This document shows positions 52,254-61,343 of a DNA stretch of 64,000 bases, piece after piece. Made by a program: the position numbers and the translations under genes. Each line of letters begins with the position of its first letter. Position 1 is the stretch's first letter. The notes beneath the pieces were generated by a model. The model had not been told where the DNA came from. It ran no database searches and saw only the letters and a program-made list of their open reading frames with translations. Source of the stretch: an uncultured Bacteroides sp. (GTDB lineage Bacteria > Bacteroidota > Bacteroidia > Bacteroidales > Bacteroidaceae); assembly GCA_949285025.1 (NCBI GenBank), contig CASDXG010000108.1, positions 41,590 to 105,589 of the forward strand, written 5' to 3'.

Positions 52254-53057
52254 TTAATGAGTTGCAGCAAAAGTTTGTACGATTGAGAAGCCTACTTCAT
52301 CCAAGCTATATGTCAACTTATCGATTTTGTTTGTATAATAGTTATAAGAAATAACCGCTAAAGCACCGGTCAAGATACCAAATGCCGTATTAACAAGTGC
52401 TTCAGAAATACCAGTAGACAATGCAACAGAATCGGTACCACCACCGGCTGACAGCGCAGCAAATGAACGAATCATACCAATGACCGTACCAAGCAATCCC
52501 ATCAAGGTACCCAAAGTTGTAATTGTAGCTATAATAGGCAAGTTTTGTTGCATCATCGGAAGTTCAAGCGCTGTAGCTTCTTCCAATTCTTTTTGAATAG
52601 CCAATATCTTCTGATCCTTAGTTAAATCTGCGGTATTTTCCATTTCACGGTATTTACGCAATGTAGCACCTACAACGTTTGCTACAGAACCGCGTTGCTT
52701 ATCGCACAATGCCTGAGCAGCATCCATATCTCCCTTATTCAAAGCGTCTTTAATCTGAGCGACAAAAGTAGCAAGTTTACCTCTTCCGAAAGCTGAACGA
52801 AGAGTAAAGAAACGTTCTACACTCAAAGCCAATACTGTAAGCAAAAGGGTTTGGATCACAGGCACAATAATACCACCTTTATAAATTGTTCCCAATAGAT
52901 TTCCGGGAAGCGGATGATTGTTCGGGTCGTTATTCATAAAGTTTGCCGGATTTCCGAACACAAATTGATAAATACAAAGAGCCACAATGAAACATGCAAT
53001 AATTACCAGTCCTGCAGACTCTATTCCTTTAAATGATTTGTTTTTGTTAGTTTCCAT
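52254..53057 (-). CDS. ExbB/TolQ/MotA-family proton channel
   Basis: 267 residues with three transmembrane regions (about 14-33, 60-82 and 165-190 plus a fourth near 210-235). Conserved TLGTLMGLLGTVIGMIRSFAAL and GISEALVNTAFGILTGALAVISYNYYTNKID match the pore helices. Forms the stator ring of the TonB motor. First gene of the operon. Confidence 0.94.
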   Translation of the reverse strand: METNKNKSFKGIESAGLVIIACFIVALCIYQFVFGNPANFMNNDPNNHPLPGNLLGTIYKGGIIVPVIQTLLLTVLALSVERFFTLRSAFGRGKLATFVAQIKDALNKGDMDAAQALCDKQRGSVANVVGATLRKYREMENTADLTKDQKILAIQKELEEATALELPMMQQNLPIIATITTLGTLMGLLGTVIGMIRSFAALSAGGGTDSVALSTGISEALVNTAFGILTGALAVISYNYYTNKIDKLTYSLDEVGFSIVQTFAATH

Positions 53058-53334
53058 ACTAAATTAATTGTTTAAAAATTATCTCTAAATTGAATAGTTC
53101 TTTTCTTATCGTCTTAATCAATATCCACTTACTCTTTCCAAACAAAAACGGCTGAGATTTTTCAACAAACGCTAAACAGGTCTCAAAAAAGCAGCCAATC
53201 GTCTTTGTATGCGAGGGGAAAAAATTGTCCTTTCCACATCCCCTTTCCCCATATTTCAAGGCAGCAGAATCGTTTTTTCGTCTCTCTAGAAATCAAAAAA
53301 GCAGCACTAATTTTATTTCTTTTTCAAAGACGCG

Positions 53335-53365
53335 CAAATATAAGAAAGAAATCAAAACAAGCAAA
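53335..53365 (-). promoter_or_regulatory. Promoter of the exbB-exbD-exbD-tonB operon
   Basis: On the minus strand TTTG (53365-53362), a 19-bp spacer and TATATTTG (53342-53335), a full consensus match. Implies a leader of about 270 bases before exbB. Confidence 0.7.
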
Positions 53366-53503
53366 ACATAGCAAGCATAAAAATAAAAAACTTCATATTC
53401 TTTTAAAATTTGTTTCAACACATAGAAAAGAAAATCCAATCAACTACCTATCGTATTCTGCAGCTGACAATGGTAAATACACGACAAATATCCATTTAAT
53501 CTC

Positions 53504-53511
53504 TATCTTTG
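53504..53511 (+). promoter_or_regulatory. Promoter -7 box for nudC
   Basis: TATCTTTG fits TAnnTTTG, 34 bases upstream of the ATG at 53546. Confidence 0.55.
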
Positions 53512-53545
53512 CAAAAAAATTGTCTTCACATAATCAAAACAAGAG

Positions 53546-54343
53546 ATGGGAACTAAGAACACACCTATTCCATATGCATGGTTTGTTTTTTGCAACAATC
53601 AGTTATTAATCATGCGCAGTCCGAATGAATACCATATTCCTTACGGTGAACAACCTCCGACAGACGTTCCGGCAGACAGCACAATCCACACAATCGGTAC
53701 GATAAACGGACATACAGCCAAAGCATATTCCATTCCAAACCCAATACCCGACAACGCGGACAATATATATATAATGGTAGAATTACGGGCTTCTTTTGAT
53801 TTATTACCCGAAAACGAATATAACATGGGAGGAAAAGCTTTCCAAATATTAAACTGGGACAAAAACAGCCGATACTGCCCGATGTGCGGAGTTCCTACCA
53901 CCCAAGTATCTCCGATAGCGAAATGTTGTCCCAAATGCAAGCAAGAGTTTTACCCCCGCATTTCGCCTGCAATCATTGTTCTGATAAAAAAAGAGGATGC
54001 AATCTTGCTGGTACACGCACGCAATTTCAAAGGAACATTCAAAGGCCTTGTAGCAGGTTTTCTGGAACCCGGCGAAACATTAGAAGAATGTGTTTACCGG
54101 GAAGTAATGGAAGAGACCGGATTACACATAAAAAACCTGAAATATTTCGGAAGCCAATCCTGGCCTTACCCGGGAGGTATCATGGTCGGATACACGGCTG
54201 AATATGAAAGCGGAACAATCAAACTCCAAGACGAAGAGCTGAGCACAGGCGGTTTTTATCGACGAGACAATCTGCCGGAACTACCCAAACGACTAAGCAT
54301 CGCACGAAAACTTATCGACGCTTGGCTTGAAGGAAAAGTATAA
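53546..54343 (+). CDS. nudC: NAD(+) diphosphatase (NudC-type NUDIX hydrolase)
   Basis: 265 residues. An N-terminal NUDIX-like domain, then a zinc ribbon with four Cys (YCPMCG and CCPKCKQEFYPR, about 110-135), then the catalytic NUDIX box GFLEPGETLEECVYREVMEETGL (about 173-195; shown here only by its pattern GX5EX7REVXEE). The NudC hallmark SQPWPFP appears as SQSWPYP. Hydrolyses NADH/NAD+ and can remove NAD caps from RNA in the family. Confidence 0.93.
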   Translation: MGTKNTPIPYAWFVFCNNQLLIMRSPNEYHIPYGEQPPTDVPADSTIHTIGTINGHTAKAYSIPNPIPDNADNIYIMVELRASFDLLPENEYNMGGKAFQILNWDKNSRYCPMCGVPTTQVSPIAKCCPKCKQEFYPRISPAIIVLIKKEDAILLVHARNFKGTFKGLVAGFLEPGETLEECVYREVMEETGLHIKNLKYFGSQSWPYPGGIMVGYTAEYESGTIKLQDEELSTGGFYRRDNLPELPKRLSIARKLIDAWLEGKV

Positions 54344-54350
54344 ACCAGGC

Positions 54351-54389
54351 AAAAGTTCCCGTTCTTTCACCTCCCCAACAAGAACTTTT
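54351..54389. terminator. Possible bidirectional terminator between nudC and marC
   Basis: AAAAGTTC (54351-54358) and GAACTTTT (54382-54389) form an 8-bp AT-rich stem with a 23-base loop between two convergent genes. Confidence 0.35.
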
Positions 54390-54985
54390 CAGGTATTCTG
54401 AAACTGTTCTATCAACAGAGACAAATTTGCCGTAAACAAACGTACAGATATTGCCAACAAAATGATCCCGAAAAATTTACGTATCACATAAATCCCGCCT
54501 TTCCCCAACAAGCGTTCAATACGATCTGTCAGACGAAGCACGATATACACCCACACCATATTCAATACCAATGCCAGTACAATATTGACAGAAGCATACT
54601 CGGCACGTAATGATATCAAGGTAGTAAATGCACCTGCCCCTGCCAACAAAGGAAAAACCAAAGGTACAAGGGTGGCTTCTTTTATCGGTCCTGTATTTTT
54701 AAATATTTCTATATCCAAAATCATTTCAAGCGACATGAGAAATATAACGAAGGCACCGGCTACGGCAAACGAAGCAATATCCACTTGAAAAAGCTTTAAT
54801 AAAACATCTCCCGCAAAATAAAATCCCAACAACAACGCTAAAGCAATCAGCGTAGCTTTTGTAGCATTTACAGAACGTCCTTTCTGCTTCAAATTTAAAA
54901 TTATAGGAATCGAACCAATCATATCAATTACAGCAAACAACACAATAAATGCGCTCAAAAATTCCTGAAAATCAAACAATCCCAT
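54389..54985 (-). CDS. MarC-family integral membrane protein
   Basis: 198 residues, six hydrophobic helices. FAVIDMIGSIPIILNLKQKG near the N-terminus and ATLVPLVFPLLAGAGAFTTLISLRAEY in the middle are typical of MarC/UPF0056. Despite its name MarC is not shown to give drug resistance; function unknown. Monocistronic. Confidence 0.92.
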   Translation of the reverse strand: MGLFDFQEFLSAFIVLFAVIDMIGSIPIILNLKQKGRSVNATKATLIALALLLGFYFAGDVLLKLFQVDIASFAVAGAFVIFLMSLEMILDIEIFKNTGPIKEATLVPLVFPLLAGAGAFTTLISLRAEYASVNIVLALVLNMVWVYIVLRLTDRIERLLGKGGIYVIRKFFGIILLAISVRLFTANLSLLIEQFQNT

Positions 54986-55136
54986 AATCTTCTTTTCTAA
55001 TCTTCTTCAATTCATCGGTAAAGATAGTTATTTTTTCAATCCCCATCATAAAAAAAGAAAAGATTATCAGAACGTAAGAAAGAATAAAAAAGATAAAAGG
55101 GCACCGCACAACATGGTCTCGATAAAATATTCTTCT

Positions 55137-55144
55137 TACCTTTG
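55137..55144 (+). promoter_or_regulatory. Promoter -7 box for the Crp/Fnr gene
   Basis: TACCTTTG fits TAnnTTTG, 46 bases upstream of the ATG at 55191. An 8-bp palindrome TAACGTTA lies in the leader just before the gene. Confidence 0.55.
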
Positions 55145-55190
55145 TATGTTAAATGATAACAAAATAACGTTAACAATATAGGAGATTGCC

Positions 55191-55856
55191 ATGTACGACA
55201 CATTATTAGATTTACCTTTATTACAAGGTTTAGGCAGAGCAGATCTTACAAACATTCTGGAAAAAGTAAAATTCCATTTTGACAAATATACACCGGGACA
55301 ACCAATCACCGCTCAAGGAGACAAATGCGACAAACTAATATTTATTCTTAAAGGGCGTATCCGATCAGAACTGACCGACAAAGAGAACCGCTACGCCTTA
55401 GATGAATTTATTGACGCGCCACACGTCATCGAGCCTTATTCACTCTTCGGCATGGTAACGAACTACAGTTCTTCTTACTATGCAGACACAGATGTGTCTT
55501 GTGTCACAATAAAGAAAGAATATATACTAACAGAACTCAACAAGTATAATATCTTTCAATTAAACTATCTGAACATTATAAGCAACCGCGCTCAATCCTT
55601 ACACAACAGGCTTCTTCACACGCATGTTGGCGATACAAGAGAAAAGATAATAAACTTTCTTCAGCAACGTTGCCTTAATCCGTCAGGAGAAAAATATCTG
55701 CATATCCGCATGGAGGACTTCGCCATTCTGATAGATGATACGCGCCTTAATGTATCCAGAGCACTGAATAATCTACAGGACAGGGGATTGGTCGCACTCA
55801 GTCGTGGAGAAATTCACATTCCCGATCTGGAGAAACTTTCTAAATACAAAGTCTAA
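55191..55856 (+). CDS. Crp/Fnr-family transcription regulator
   Basis: 221 residues. Cyclic-nucleotide-binding-like beta barrel (about 15-120) but without the classic phosphate-binding cassette RxxA, so the ligand is uncertain; no Cys cluster for an Fnr-type iron-sulfur centre. The C-terminal winged helix (about 150-215) has MEDFAILIDDTRLNVSRALNNLQDRGLVALSRGEIHI. First gene of a co-directional set with the dipeptidase gene 21 bases downstream. Confidence 0.9.
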   Translation: MYDTLLDLPLLQGLGRADLTNILEKVKFHFDKYTPGQPITAQGDKCDKLIFILKGRIRSELTDKENRYALDEFIDAPHVIEPYSLFGMVTNYSSSYYADTDVSCVTIKKEYILTELNKYNIFQLNYLNIISNRAQSLHNRLLHTHVGDTREKIINFLQQRCLNPSGEKYLHIRMEDFAILIDDTRLNVSRALNNLQDRGLVALSRGEIHIPDLEKLSKYKV

Positions 55857-55877
55857 AGATTTTTCAAAGAACATAGT

Positions 55878-57917
55878 ATGGCAAATCCTTTTTTAGCCCC
55901 TTACAACACACCGCACGGTACAGTTCCGTTTCATCTTATCAAGACTGAAGATTATGAACCTGCGATTCGAGAAGGCATACGGCAGGAAAATGAAGAGATA
56001 CAGGCTATCATCGAAAATCCAGAGAGGCCGACTTTTAAGAATACAATCGCCGCATTAGAACATTCAGGCCGCCTGCTTGACCGCGTTACGACGGTTTTAT
56101 TCAACTTATTGAGCGCAGAATCAGATGACTCGCTACAGAAGGTAGCCGAAAAAATGATGCCAGAGCTGTCAGAACACAGCAACAACATCACCTTAAATGA
56201 AAAGCTTTTCGCACGTGTCAGACAAATATATCTACAACGGGACGAGCAGAGTCTTGACCAAGAAGAAGCCCGCCTTTTGGAAAAAACATACGATAGTTTT
56301 ATAAGAAACGGCGCGGGACTTTCTGCAGAAGACAAGAAAAAATTCCGGAAACTCAGCAAAGACATCGGCCTGCTTACCTTGCATTTCGCTCAAAATCATC
56401 TGAAAGAAACAAACAAATACGAGCTGCTAATCACCGATGAAAGCCAATTGAAAGGGCTGCCCGAAAGTTTAAAAACAGCAGCAGCCCAAGCGGCAAAAGA
56501 AAAACACGTGCAAGGATGGCTCATTACGTTACATGCGCCTTTTTATGTTCCATTCATGAAATATAGTGAATGCCGCACACTGCGTCAACAATTATACATG
56601 GCCTACAATACGCAATGCGCGCATCACGATGAATCCGACAACACGAACATCGTACAGCAACTGGTAAACTCACGAATGGAACTGGCGCAACTGTTAGGAT
56701 TCAATTGCTATGCCGACTATGTCTTACAAAAACGGATGGCAAAAGACCGCGCTCATGTTTACCGGCTATTCGACAAATTATTAGAAGCCTATACTCCAAC
56801 CGCCCGAAAAGAATTAGCAGAGGTCGAAAAGTTTGCCCAAGAGTTGGAAGGAAAAGATTTCCGGATGGAAGCCTGGGATTTTGCTTATTATTCCGAAAAA
56901 TTGAAACAAAAAAGATTCAATCTTAACGAAGAATCCCTCCGTCCGTACTTTGAACTAAGCCATGTTAAAAAAGGCATTTTCGGATTGGCCACACAACTTT
57001 ACGGCATAACCTTCAAGGAAAACAAAAACATCCCGGTATATCATCCCGACGTAAACGCATATGAAGTATTCGACTCCGACAGCCATTTTTTAGCGGTACT
57101 ATATACAGACTTCCATCCGCGCAAAGGAAAAAAATCAGGAGCATGGATGACTTCATACAAAGAACAATGGATTGAAGAAGATGGAAGAAACAGTCGGCCT
57201 CATGTTTCTATAACAATGAATTTTACAAAACCGACATCCCAACAACCGGCCTTGCTGACTTTTTCAGAAGTGAATACCTTTTTACATGAATTCGGGCATG
57301 CACTACATGAAATATTTGCCAATACCCGTTTTAAAAGCATGAGCGGAACAAATGTATATTGGGATTTTGTAGAACTTCCATCACAAATTATGGAAAACTT
57401 CTCTACCGAAAAAGATTTTCTTCATACTTTTGCACATCATTATCTGACGGGAGAGATAATTCCGGAAGAAGAAATTCAACGTCTCATCGATGCGTCAAAC
57501 TTCAACATAGCTTACGCTTGTTTGAGACAAATAAGCTTCGGTTTATTGGACATGGCCTGGTACACCCGCAGCACACCTTTTGACGGAGATGTAAGAACTT
57601 ACGAAAGAAATGCATGGGAAAAAGCACAACTTCTTCCACTCCCCGAAGAAACATGCATGAGCGTACAGTTTGACCACATTATGTCCGGAGGATATTCTGC
57701 CGGATACTATAGTTACAAATGGGCTGAAGTTCTCGATGCCGATGCATTTTCAATATTTAAAGAGAATGGAATATTCAATACGGATGTTGCACAATCGTTC
57801 CGTAAAAATATTCTCTCAAAAGGAGGAACTGAACATCCGATGGAACTTTACAAGCGGTTCAGAGGGAAAGAACCATCCATAACAGCTCTACTGAAACGAA
57901 ACGGAATAACGAACTAA
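55878..57917 (+). CDS. dcp: M3-family metallopeptidase (peptidyl-dipeptidase Dcp type)
   Basis: 679 residues. The zinc site FLHEFGHALHEIF is at about 470 (HExxH), with the third ligand Glu in FVELPSQIMENF about 28 residues on. The helical prolyl-endopeptidase-like N-terminal half is typical of thimet/Dcp peptidases. No signal peptide is seen, so it should be cytosolic. Releases C-terminal dipeptides from peptides. Confidence 0.93.
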   Translation: MANPFLAPYNTPHGTVPFHLIKTEDYEPAIREGIRQENEEIQAIIENPERPTFKNTIAALEHSGRLLDRVTTVLFNLLSAESDDSLQKVAEKMMPELSEHSNNITLNEKLFARVRQIYLQRDEQSLDQEEARLLEKTYDSFIRNGAGLSAEDKKKFRKLSKDIGLLTLHFAQNHLKETNKYELLITDESQLKGLPESLKTAAAQAAKEKHVQGWLITLHAPFYVPFMKYSECRTLRQQLYMAYNTQCAHHDESDNTNIVQQLVNSRMELAQLLGFNCYADYVLQKRMAKDRAHVYRLFDKLLEAYTPTARKELAEVEKFAQELEGKDFRMEAWDFAYYSEKLKQKRFNLNEESLRPYFELSHVKKGIFGLATQLYGITFKENKNIPVYHPDVNAYEVFDSDSHFLAVLYTDFHPRKGKKSGAWMTSYKEQWIEEDGRNSRPHVSITMNFTKPTSQQPALLTFSEVNTFLHEFGHALHEIFANTRFKSMSGTNVYWDFVELPSQIMENFSTEKDFLHTFAHHYLTGEIIPEEEIQRLIDASNFNIAYACLRQISFGLLDMAWYTRSTPFDGDVRTYERNAWEKAQLLPLPEETCMSVQFDHIMSGGYSAGYYSYKWAEVLDADAFSIFKENGIFNTDVAQSFRKNILSKGGTEHPMELYKRFRGKEPSITALLKRNGITN

Positions 57918-57929
57918 AGTAATATTTAT

Positions 57930-58400
57930 ATGAGATTTTGGATATGCCTACTGGCAATTCTTCCATTCGCGCTCTGCGGATGCAATCAGGAAGATGACAT
58001 CAACGAAATTTTTGCGAGCGGACAGACATGGCATTGGAGCAATTCTTACAATACCTCCAATTGGGAAAATGACAATGAAGCCAACGACCCGCTCAACAGA
58101 GAACAAATGCAACATATAAACCAGAACCAGAATGCCTTTAATATTGTTTTCGAAGAAGACGGAACAGTAACGGGTAATGGTGAAAATTTCTCTTTCACCG
58201 GGACATGGAGCGCCAACGGAGATGATCATTCTTTTTTCATCAGACTCACTACACAAGGCACGCCAAGCGGACTGGACAAAACGTTCTATGATGAAATTTC
58301 TACAGCCAAATTTTATCGGGGAAGCTCAATCCTTCTTAAACTGTTCAATGCGGATAAAAATCATTTCATTCAATTTTACCCGTTAGGATTCGCCGATTAA
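57930..58400 (+). CDS. Lipoprotein of unknown function (Bacteroidales-specific look)
   Basis: 156 residues. Lipoprotein signal MRFWICLLAILPFALCGCNQ (Cys near 18). The mature part has a lipocalin-like rhythm of short beta strands (TWHWSNSYNT, FNIVFEEDGTVTGNGENFSFTGTWSANGDDHSFFIRL, ILLKLFNADKNHFIQFYPLG). I loosely associate it with a DUF48xx family, but cannot confirm. Twelve bases after the dipeptidase and 12 before the deaminase gene. Confidence 0.75.
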   Translation: MRFWICLLAILPFALCGCNQEDDINEIFASGQTWHWSNSYNTSNWENDNEANDPLNREQMQHINQNQNAFNIVFEEDGTVTGNGENFSFTGTWSANGDDHSFFIRLTTQGTPSGLDKTFYDEISTAKFYRGSSILLKLFNADKNHFIQFYPLGFAD

Positions 58401-58412
58401 AACAAAAATCAA

Positions 58413-58865
58413 ATGGAAACGACTGATAATAAACAGAAAATACTTGACAGACGCTACATGCGTATGGCCACTATCTGGGCGGAAAACTCCTATTGCAACC
58501 GCAGAAAAGTAGGCGCACTTATCGTTAAAGACAAAATGATTATCTCGGATGGATACAACGGTACTCCGGCCGGATTCGAAAACATTTGCGAAGACAATAA
58601 CGGAATAACCAAACCCTATGTCTTACATGCCGAAGCAAATGCCATCACAAAAATCGCGCGTTCAAGTAACAGCAGTGAAGGCGCAACCCTATATGTTACG
58701 GCATCGCCCTGCATAGAATGCGCAAAACTAATCATCCAGGCAGGAATCAAGCGGGTCGTTTATGCTGAAAAATACCGGTTGGAAGACGGATTAGATTTAT
58801 TGAAACGTGCAAATATAGAATTAGTTTACCTGAACTCCAAAGAAGAAGAATATGACAGACAATAA
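58413..58865 (+). CDS. Deoxycytidylate (dCMP) deaminase
   Basis: 150 residues. Zinc-site motifs HAEANAI (about 73) and PCIECAK (about 102), preceded by AENSYCNRRKVGALIVKDKMIISDGYNGTPAGF. This ComEB-like form deaminates dCMP to dUMP for thymidylate synthesis. Its end overlaps the protease gene by 14 bases. Confidence 0.93.
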   Translation: METTDNKQKILDRRYMRMATIWAENSYCNRRKVGALIVKDKMIISDGYNGTPAGFENICEDNNGITKPYVLHAEANAITKIARSSNSSEGATLYVTASPCIECAKLIIQAGIKRVVYAEKYRLEDGLDLLKRANIELVYLNSKEEEYDRQ

Positions 58866-60540
58866 AAAGAATCGCTTTACACCCCTTCTTCTCGCGATTT
58901 GTCTCGTGGGAGGAATACTGATAGGCACATTTTACACCAACCGCTTCTCTATAAACAGAAGAGACATCGTTACCGATTCATCGAATAAACTTAATGCCTT
59001 ATTGCATATCATCGACAACGAATATGTAGATACTGTCAACATAAACGATTTGGTAGAAAGCACCATGCCACAGGTCCTTTCTGAACTTGATCCGCATTCA
59101 TCCTACATCCCGGCAAAGAATCTTGAGGCCGTCAACGCCGAATTAAAGGGAAGTTTCAGCGGAATAGGCATTCAATTCACCATACAAGATGACACTATTC
59201 ATGTAAACAACGTCATACAGGGAGGGCCATCGGAAAAAGTCGGACTGGTAGCCGGTGACAGAATTGTTGAAGTGGATGATTCAGCTTTTGTCGGTAAAAT
59301 TGTAACAAATGAGGAAGCCATGCGCCGACTGAAAGGTGAAAAAGGAAGTAAAGTTAAACTGGGTGTTTCCCGCATGGGGGAAAAAAACATCTTACATTTC
59401 ACCGTTACTCGTGGCGACATTCCGGTGAAGAGCATTGATGCCGCTTACATGATTAATGATAAATTCGGATATGTAAAAGTAAATAAATTCGGGGAAACAA
59501 CCTATCCGGAATTATTGGTAGCCTTGGCTAAGCTGAACCAATCAAATTGTCAAGGACTAATTATAGACTTACGCGGCAATACAGGCGGGTACATGATTGC
59601 AGCCATTCAGATGATCAATGAATTTTTACCGAATGACCGGCTGATTGTTTACACGGAAGGACGCAAGTTTCCCCGCCAAGACTACAAATCCAACGGCACC
59701 GGAAGCAGCCAGCAAATGCCACTCATCGTACTGCTGGATGAAGGTTCGGCTTCGGCAAGCGAAATATTCGCCGGAGCCATTCAAGACAATGACCGGGGAA
59801 CCATCGTGGGAAGACGTTCGTTCGGCAAAGGGCTGGTTCAGCAGCCTGTCGAATTCAGCGACGGTTCTGCCATCCGGCTCACCATCGCCCGCTACTACAC
59901 ACCTTCCGGAAGATGCATCCAAAAGCCTTATGAAAAAGGGAATGAGATGGAATATGAAATGGACATTTTCAGCCGATATGAACACGGAGAATTCTTTTCT
60001 GCCGACAGTATCAAGCAGAACACTGATGAAATCTATTACACAAGTATCGGACGCCCGGTATACGGAGGCGGAGGAATTATGCCCGACTTTTTCGTACCAC
60101 AAGATACCATTGGAATGACTTCTTACTTCCGTGCTGCCGCAAACAAGGGATTAATCGTGCGCTTTGTATTCGACTACACAGATAAAAACCGTACAAAAAT
60201 GCAGGAATACAAAACGGTTGATGAATTGGAAGCTTATCTGAAAAAGGCAAATTTACTGGAACGTTTCGCTCAATTCGCCGAGACGAAAGGACTAAAACGC
60301 CGAAATATTTTAATGTATAAATCGAGACATTTATTTGAAGATGCCCTGTTCGGAAATATTATATATAACATGCTAGGCATAGAATGTTCTATCCAATATT
60401 TCAACCGCACAGACAAAACCGTACTGAAAGCTATTGATATCCTTGAAAAAGGTGAATCATTCCCTAAAAAAGACAATAGCCAAATGGCCGGAACAACCCC
60501 AGGTACCAATGAGTCAGAACCGGAAAAAGCAGTTGCGTAA
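58852..60540 (+). CDS. S41-family C-terminal processing protease
   Basis: 562 residues. N-terminal membrane anchor (about 9-27). PDZ domain (about 95-170: GSFSGIGIQFTIQDDTIHVNNVIQGGPSEKVGLVAGDRIVEVDD). Catalytic Ser in LLDEGSASASEIFAGAIQD (about 303) and Lys in GRRSFGKGLVQQPVEF (about 325). A long C-terminal extension (about 370-562) goes beyond E. coli-type CtpA and ends in a polar tail. Periplasmic quality-control or processing protease. Confidence 0.94.
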   Translation: MTDNKKNRFTPLLLAICLVGGILIGTFYTNRFSINRRDIVTDSSNKLNALLHIIDNEYVDTVNINDLVESTMPQVLSELDPHSSYIPAKNLEAVNAELKGSFSGIGIQFTIQDDTIHVNNVIQGGPSEKVGLVAGDRIVEVDDSAFVGKIVTNEEAMRRLKGEKGSKVKLGVSRMGEKNILHFTVTRGDIPVKSIDAAYMINDKFGYVKVNKFGETTYPELLVALAKLNQSNCQGLIIDLRGNTGGYMIAAIQMINEFLPNDRLIVYTEGRKFPRQDYKSNGTGSSQQMPLIVLLDEGSASASEIFAGAIQDNDRGTIVGRRSFGKGLVQQPVEFSDGSAIRLTIARYYTPSGRCIQKPYEKGNEMEYEMDIFSRYEHGEFFSADSIKQNTDEIYYTSIGRPVYGGGGIMPDFFVPQDTIGMTSYFRAAANKGLIVRFVFDYTDKNRTKMQEYKTVDELEAYLKKANLLERFAQFAETKGLKRRNILMYKSRHLFEDALFGNIIYNMLGIECSIQYFNRTDKTVLKAIDILEKGESFPKKDNSQMAGTTPGTNESEPEKAVA

Positions 60541-61045
60541 CTATATACGGGAAATAAAATCTCAATACACTCAAGAACAGTTATCCGGATGGTCTTCTAC
60601 TTTGCTTGCCAAATTGGAAGTCCATCCGGCATTTATTCATGCAAAAAAAATACTATTATATCATTCGCTTCCCGATGAGGTTCAAACACATGCTTTCATC
60701 GAACAATGGAGTTATAAGAAACAAATCCTTTTACCTGCCATTACAGGAGATGAATTGGAACTGCGGCTTTACACTCCAGGAGAAGCACTAAAAAAAGACA
60801 TTTACGGCATCAGCGAACCAACAGGAAAGGTTGAGACCGATTACCACTCCATAGAACTGGCAATCATTCCGGGAATGGCTTTCGACAAACAAGGGAATCG
60901 GCTTGGAAGAGGAAAAGGATTTTACGACCGTTTACTCCCACACCTGACGGCCTATAAAATAGGCATTTGTTTTGCCTTTCAAGTAATTGACTCCGTTCCG
61001 GTGGAAGCATCTGACGTGAAAATGGACGAGATTATAACCGAATAA
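60509..61045 (+). CDS. 5-formyltetrahydrofolate cyclo-ligase
   Basis: 178 residues from the ATG at 60509, which lies inside the end of the protease gene (32-base overlap); the longer frame from 60434 is a shadow of that gene. Motifs: NRKKQLRNYIRE at the N-terminus, LYHSLPDEVQTHAFIEQW, and the ATP/folate site FDKQGNRLGRGKGFYDRLL. Recycles 5-formyl-THF to 5,10-methenyl-THF. Confidence 0.93.
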   Translation: MSQNRKKQLRNYIREIKSQYTQEQLSGWSSTLLAKLEVHPAFIHAKKILLYHSLPDEVQTHAFIEQWSYKKQILLPAITGDELELRLYTPGEALKKDIYGISEPTGKVETDYHSIELAIIPGMAFDKQGNRLGRGKGFYDRLLPHLTAYKIGICFAFQVIDSVPVEASDVKMDEIITE

Positions 61046-61052
61046 TCTGTAA

Positions 61053-61343
61053 TCAACAAAAGACAATATCGACAATGACCTGTGCTCCTACCTGCGCATT
61101 CAAGTTTTGCACTAACAGCTTCCTTCCCATAAGCAACTCTTGTCTGATGACAGACGAAGCAAGATGCACATACAGCGTCTGGTTCTTTATATACAAATCC
61201 AATGTATAACGGGCTATTTGGGCTCCTACAACATCTTTCCATGCCTCAACCAAACGATATTCATTCAATGGCGTTTCCAAACCTTCCTGTCGGAACAGCC
61301 GACGGATGACATCACCTACCTGTTCTGTATTATTCCGTTTCAT
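61053..61343 (-). CDS. DUF721 (DciA-like) protein
   Basis: 96 residues from the ATG at 61343, overlapping the end of recF by 14 bases. The DUF721 core reads VGDVIRRLFRQEGLETPLNEYRLVEAWKDVVGAQIARYT and LYVHLASSVIRQELLMGRKLLVQNLN. DUF721 includes DciA, the replicative helicase loader of most bacteria; coupling with recF fits a replication role. Confidence 0.88.
   Translation of the reverse strand: MKRNNTEQVGDVIRRLFRQEGLETPLNEYRLVEAWKDVVGAQIARYTLDLYIKNQTLYVHLASSVIRQELLMGRKLLVQNLNAQVGAQVIVDIVFC

Larger units (their letters stand above)
53058..53545. other. Divergent region between exbB and nudC; long exbB leader
   Basis: No gene recognised. It holds the exbB promoter at 53335-53365, the nudC box at 53504, a 13-base direct repeat TCAAAAAAGCAGC at 53183-53195 and 53293-53305, and a stem GGGGAAA (53215-53221)/TTTCCCC (53244-53250). 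The exbB leader is about 270 bases. Confidence 0.55.

Noticed and set aside
54389-54985. Multidrug-resistance function for the MarC-family protein
   Set aside because: The name comes from gene position in E. coli; resistance by MarC itself is not established.
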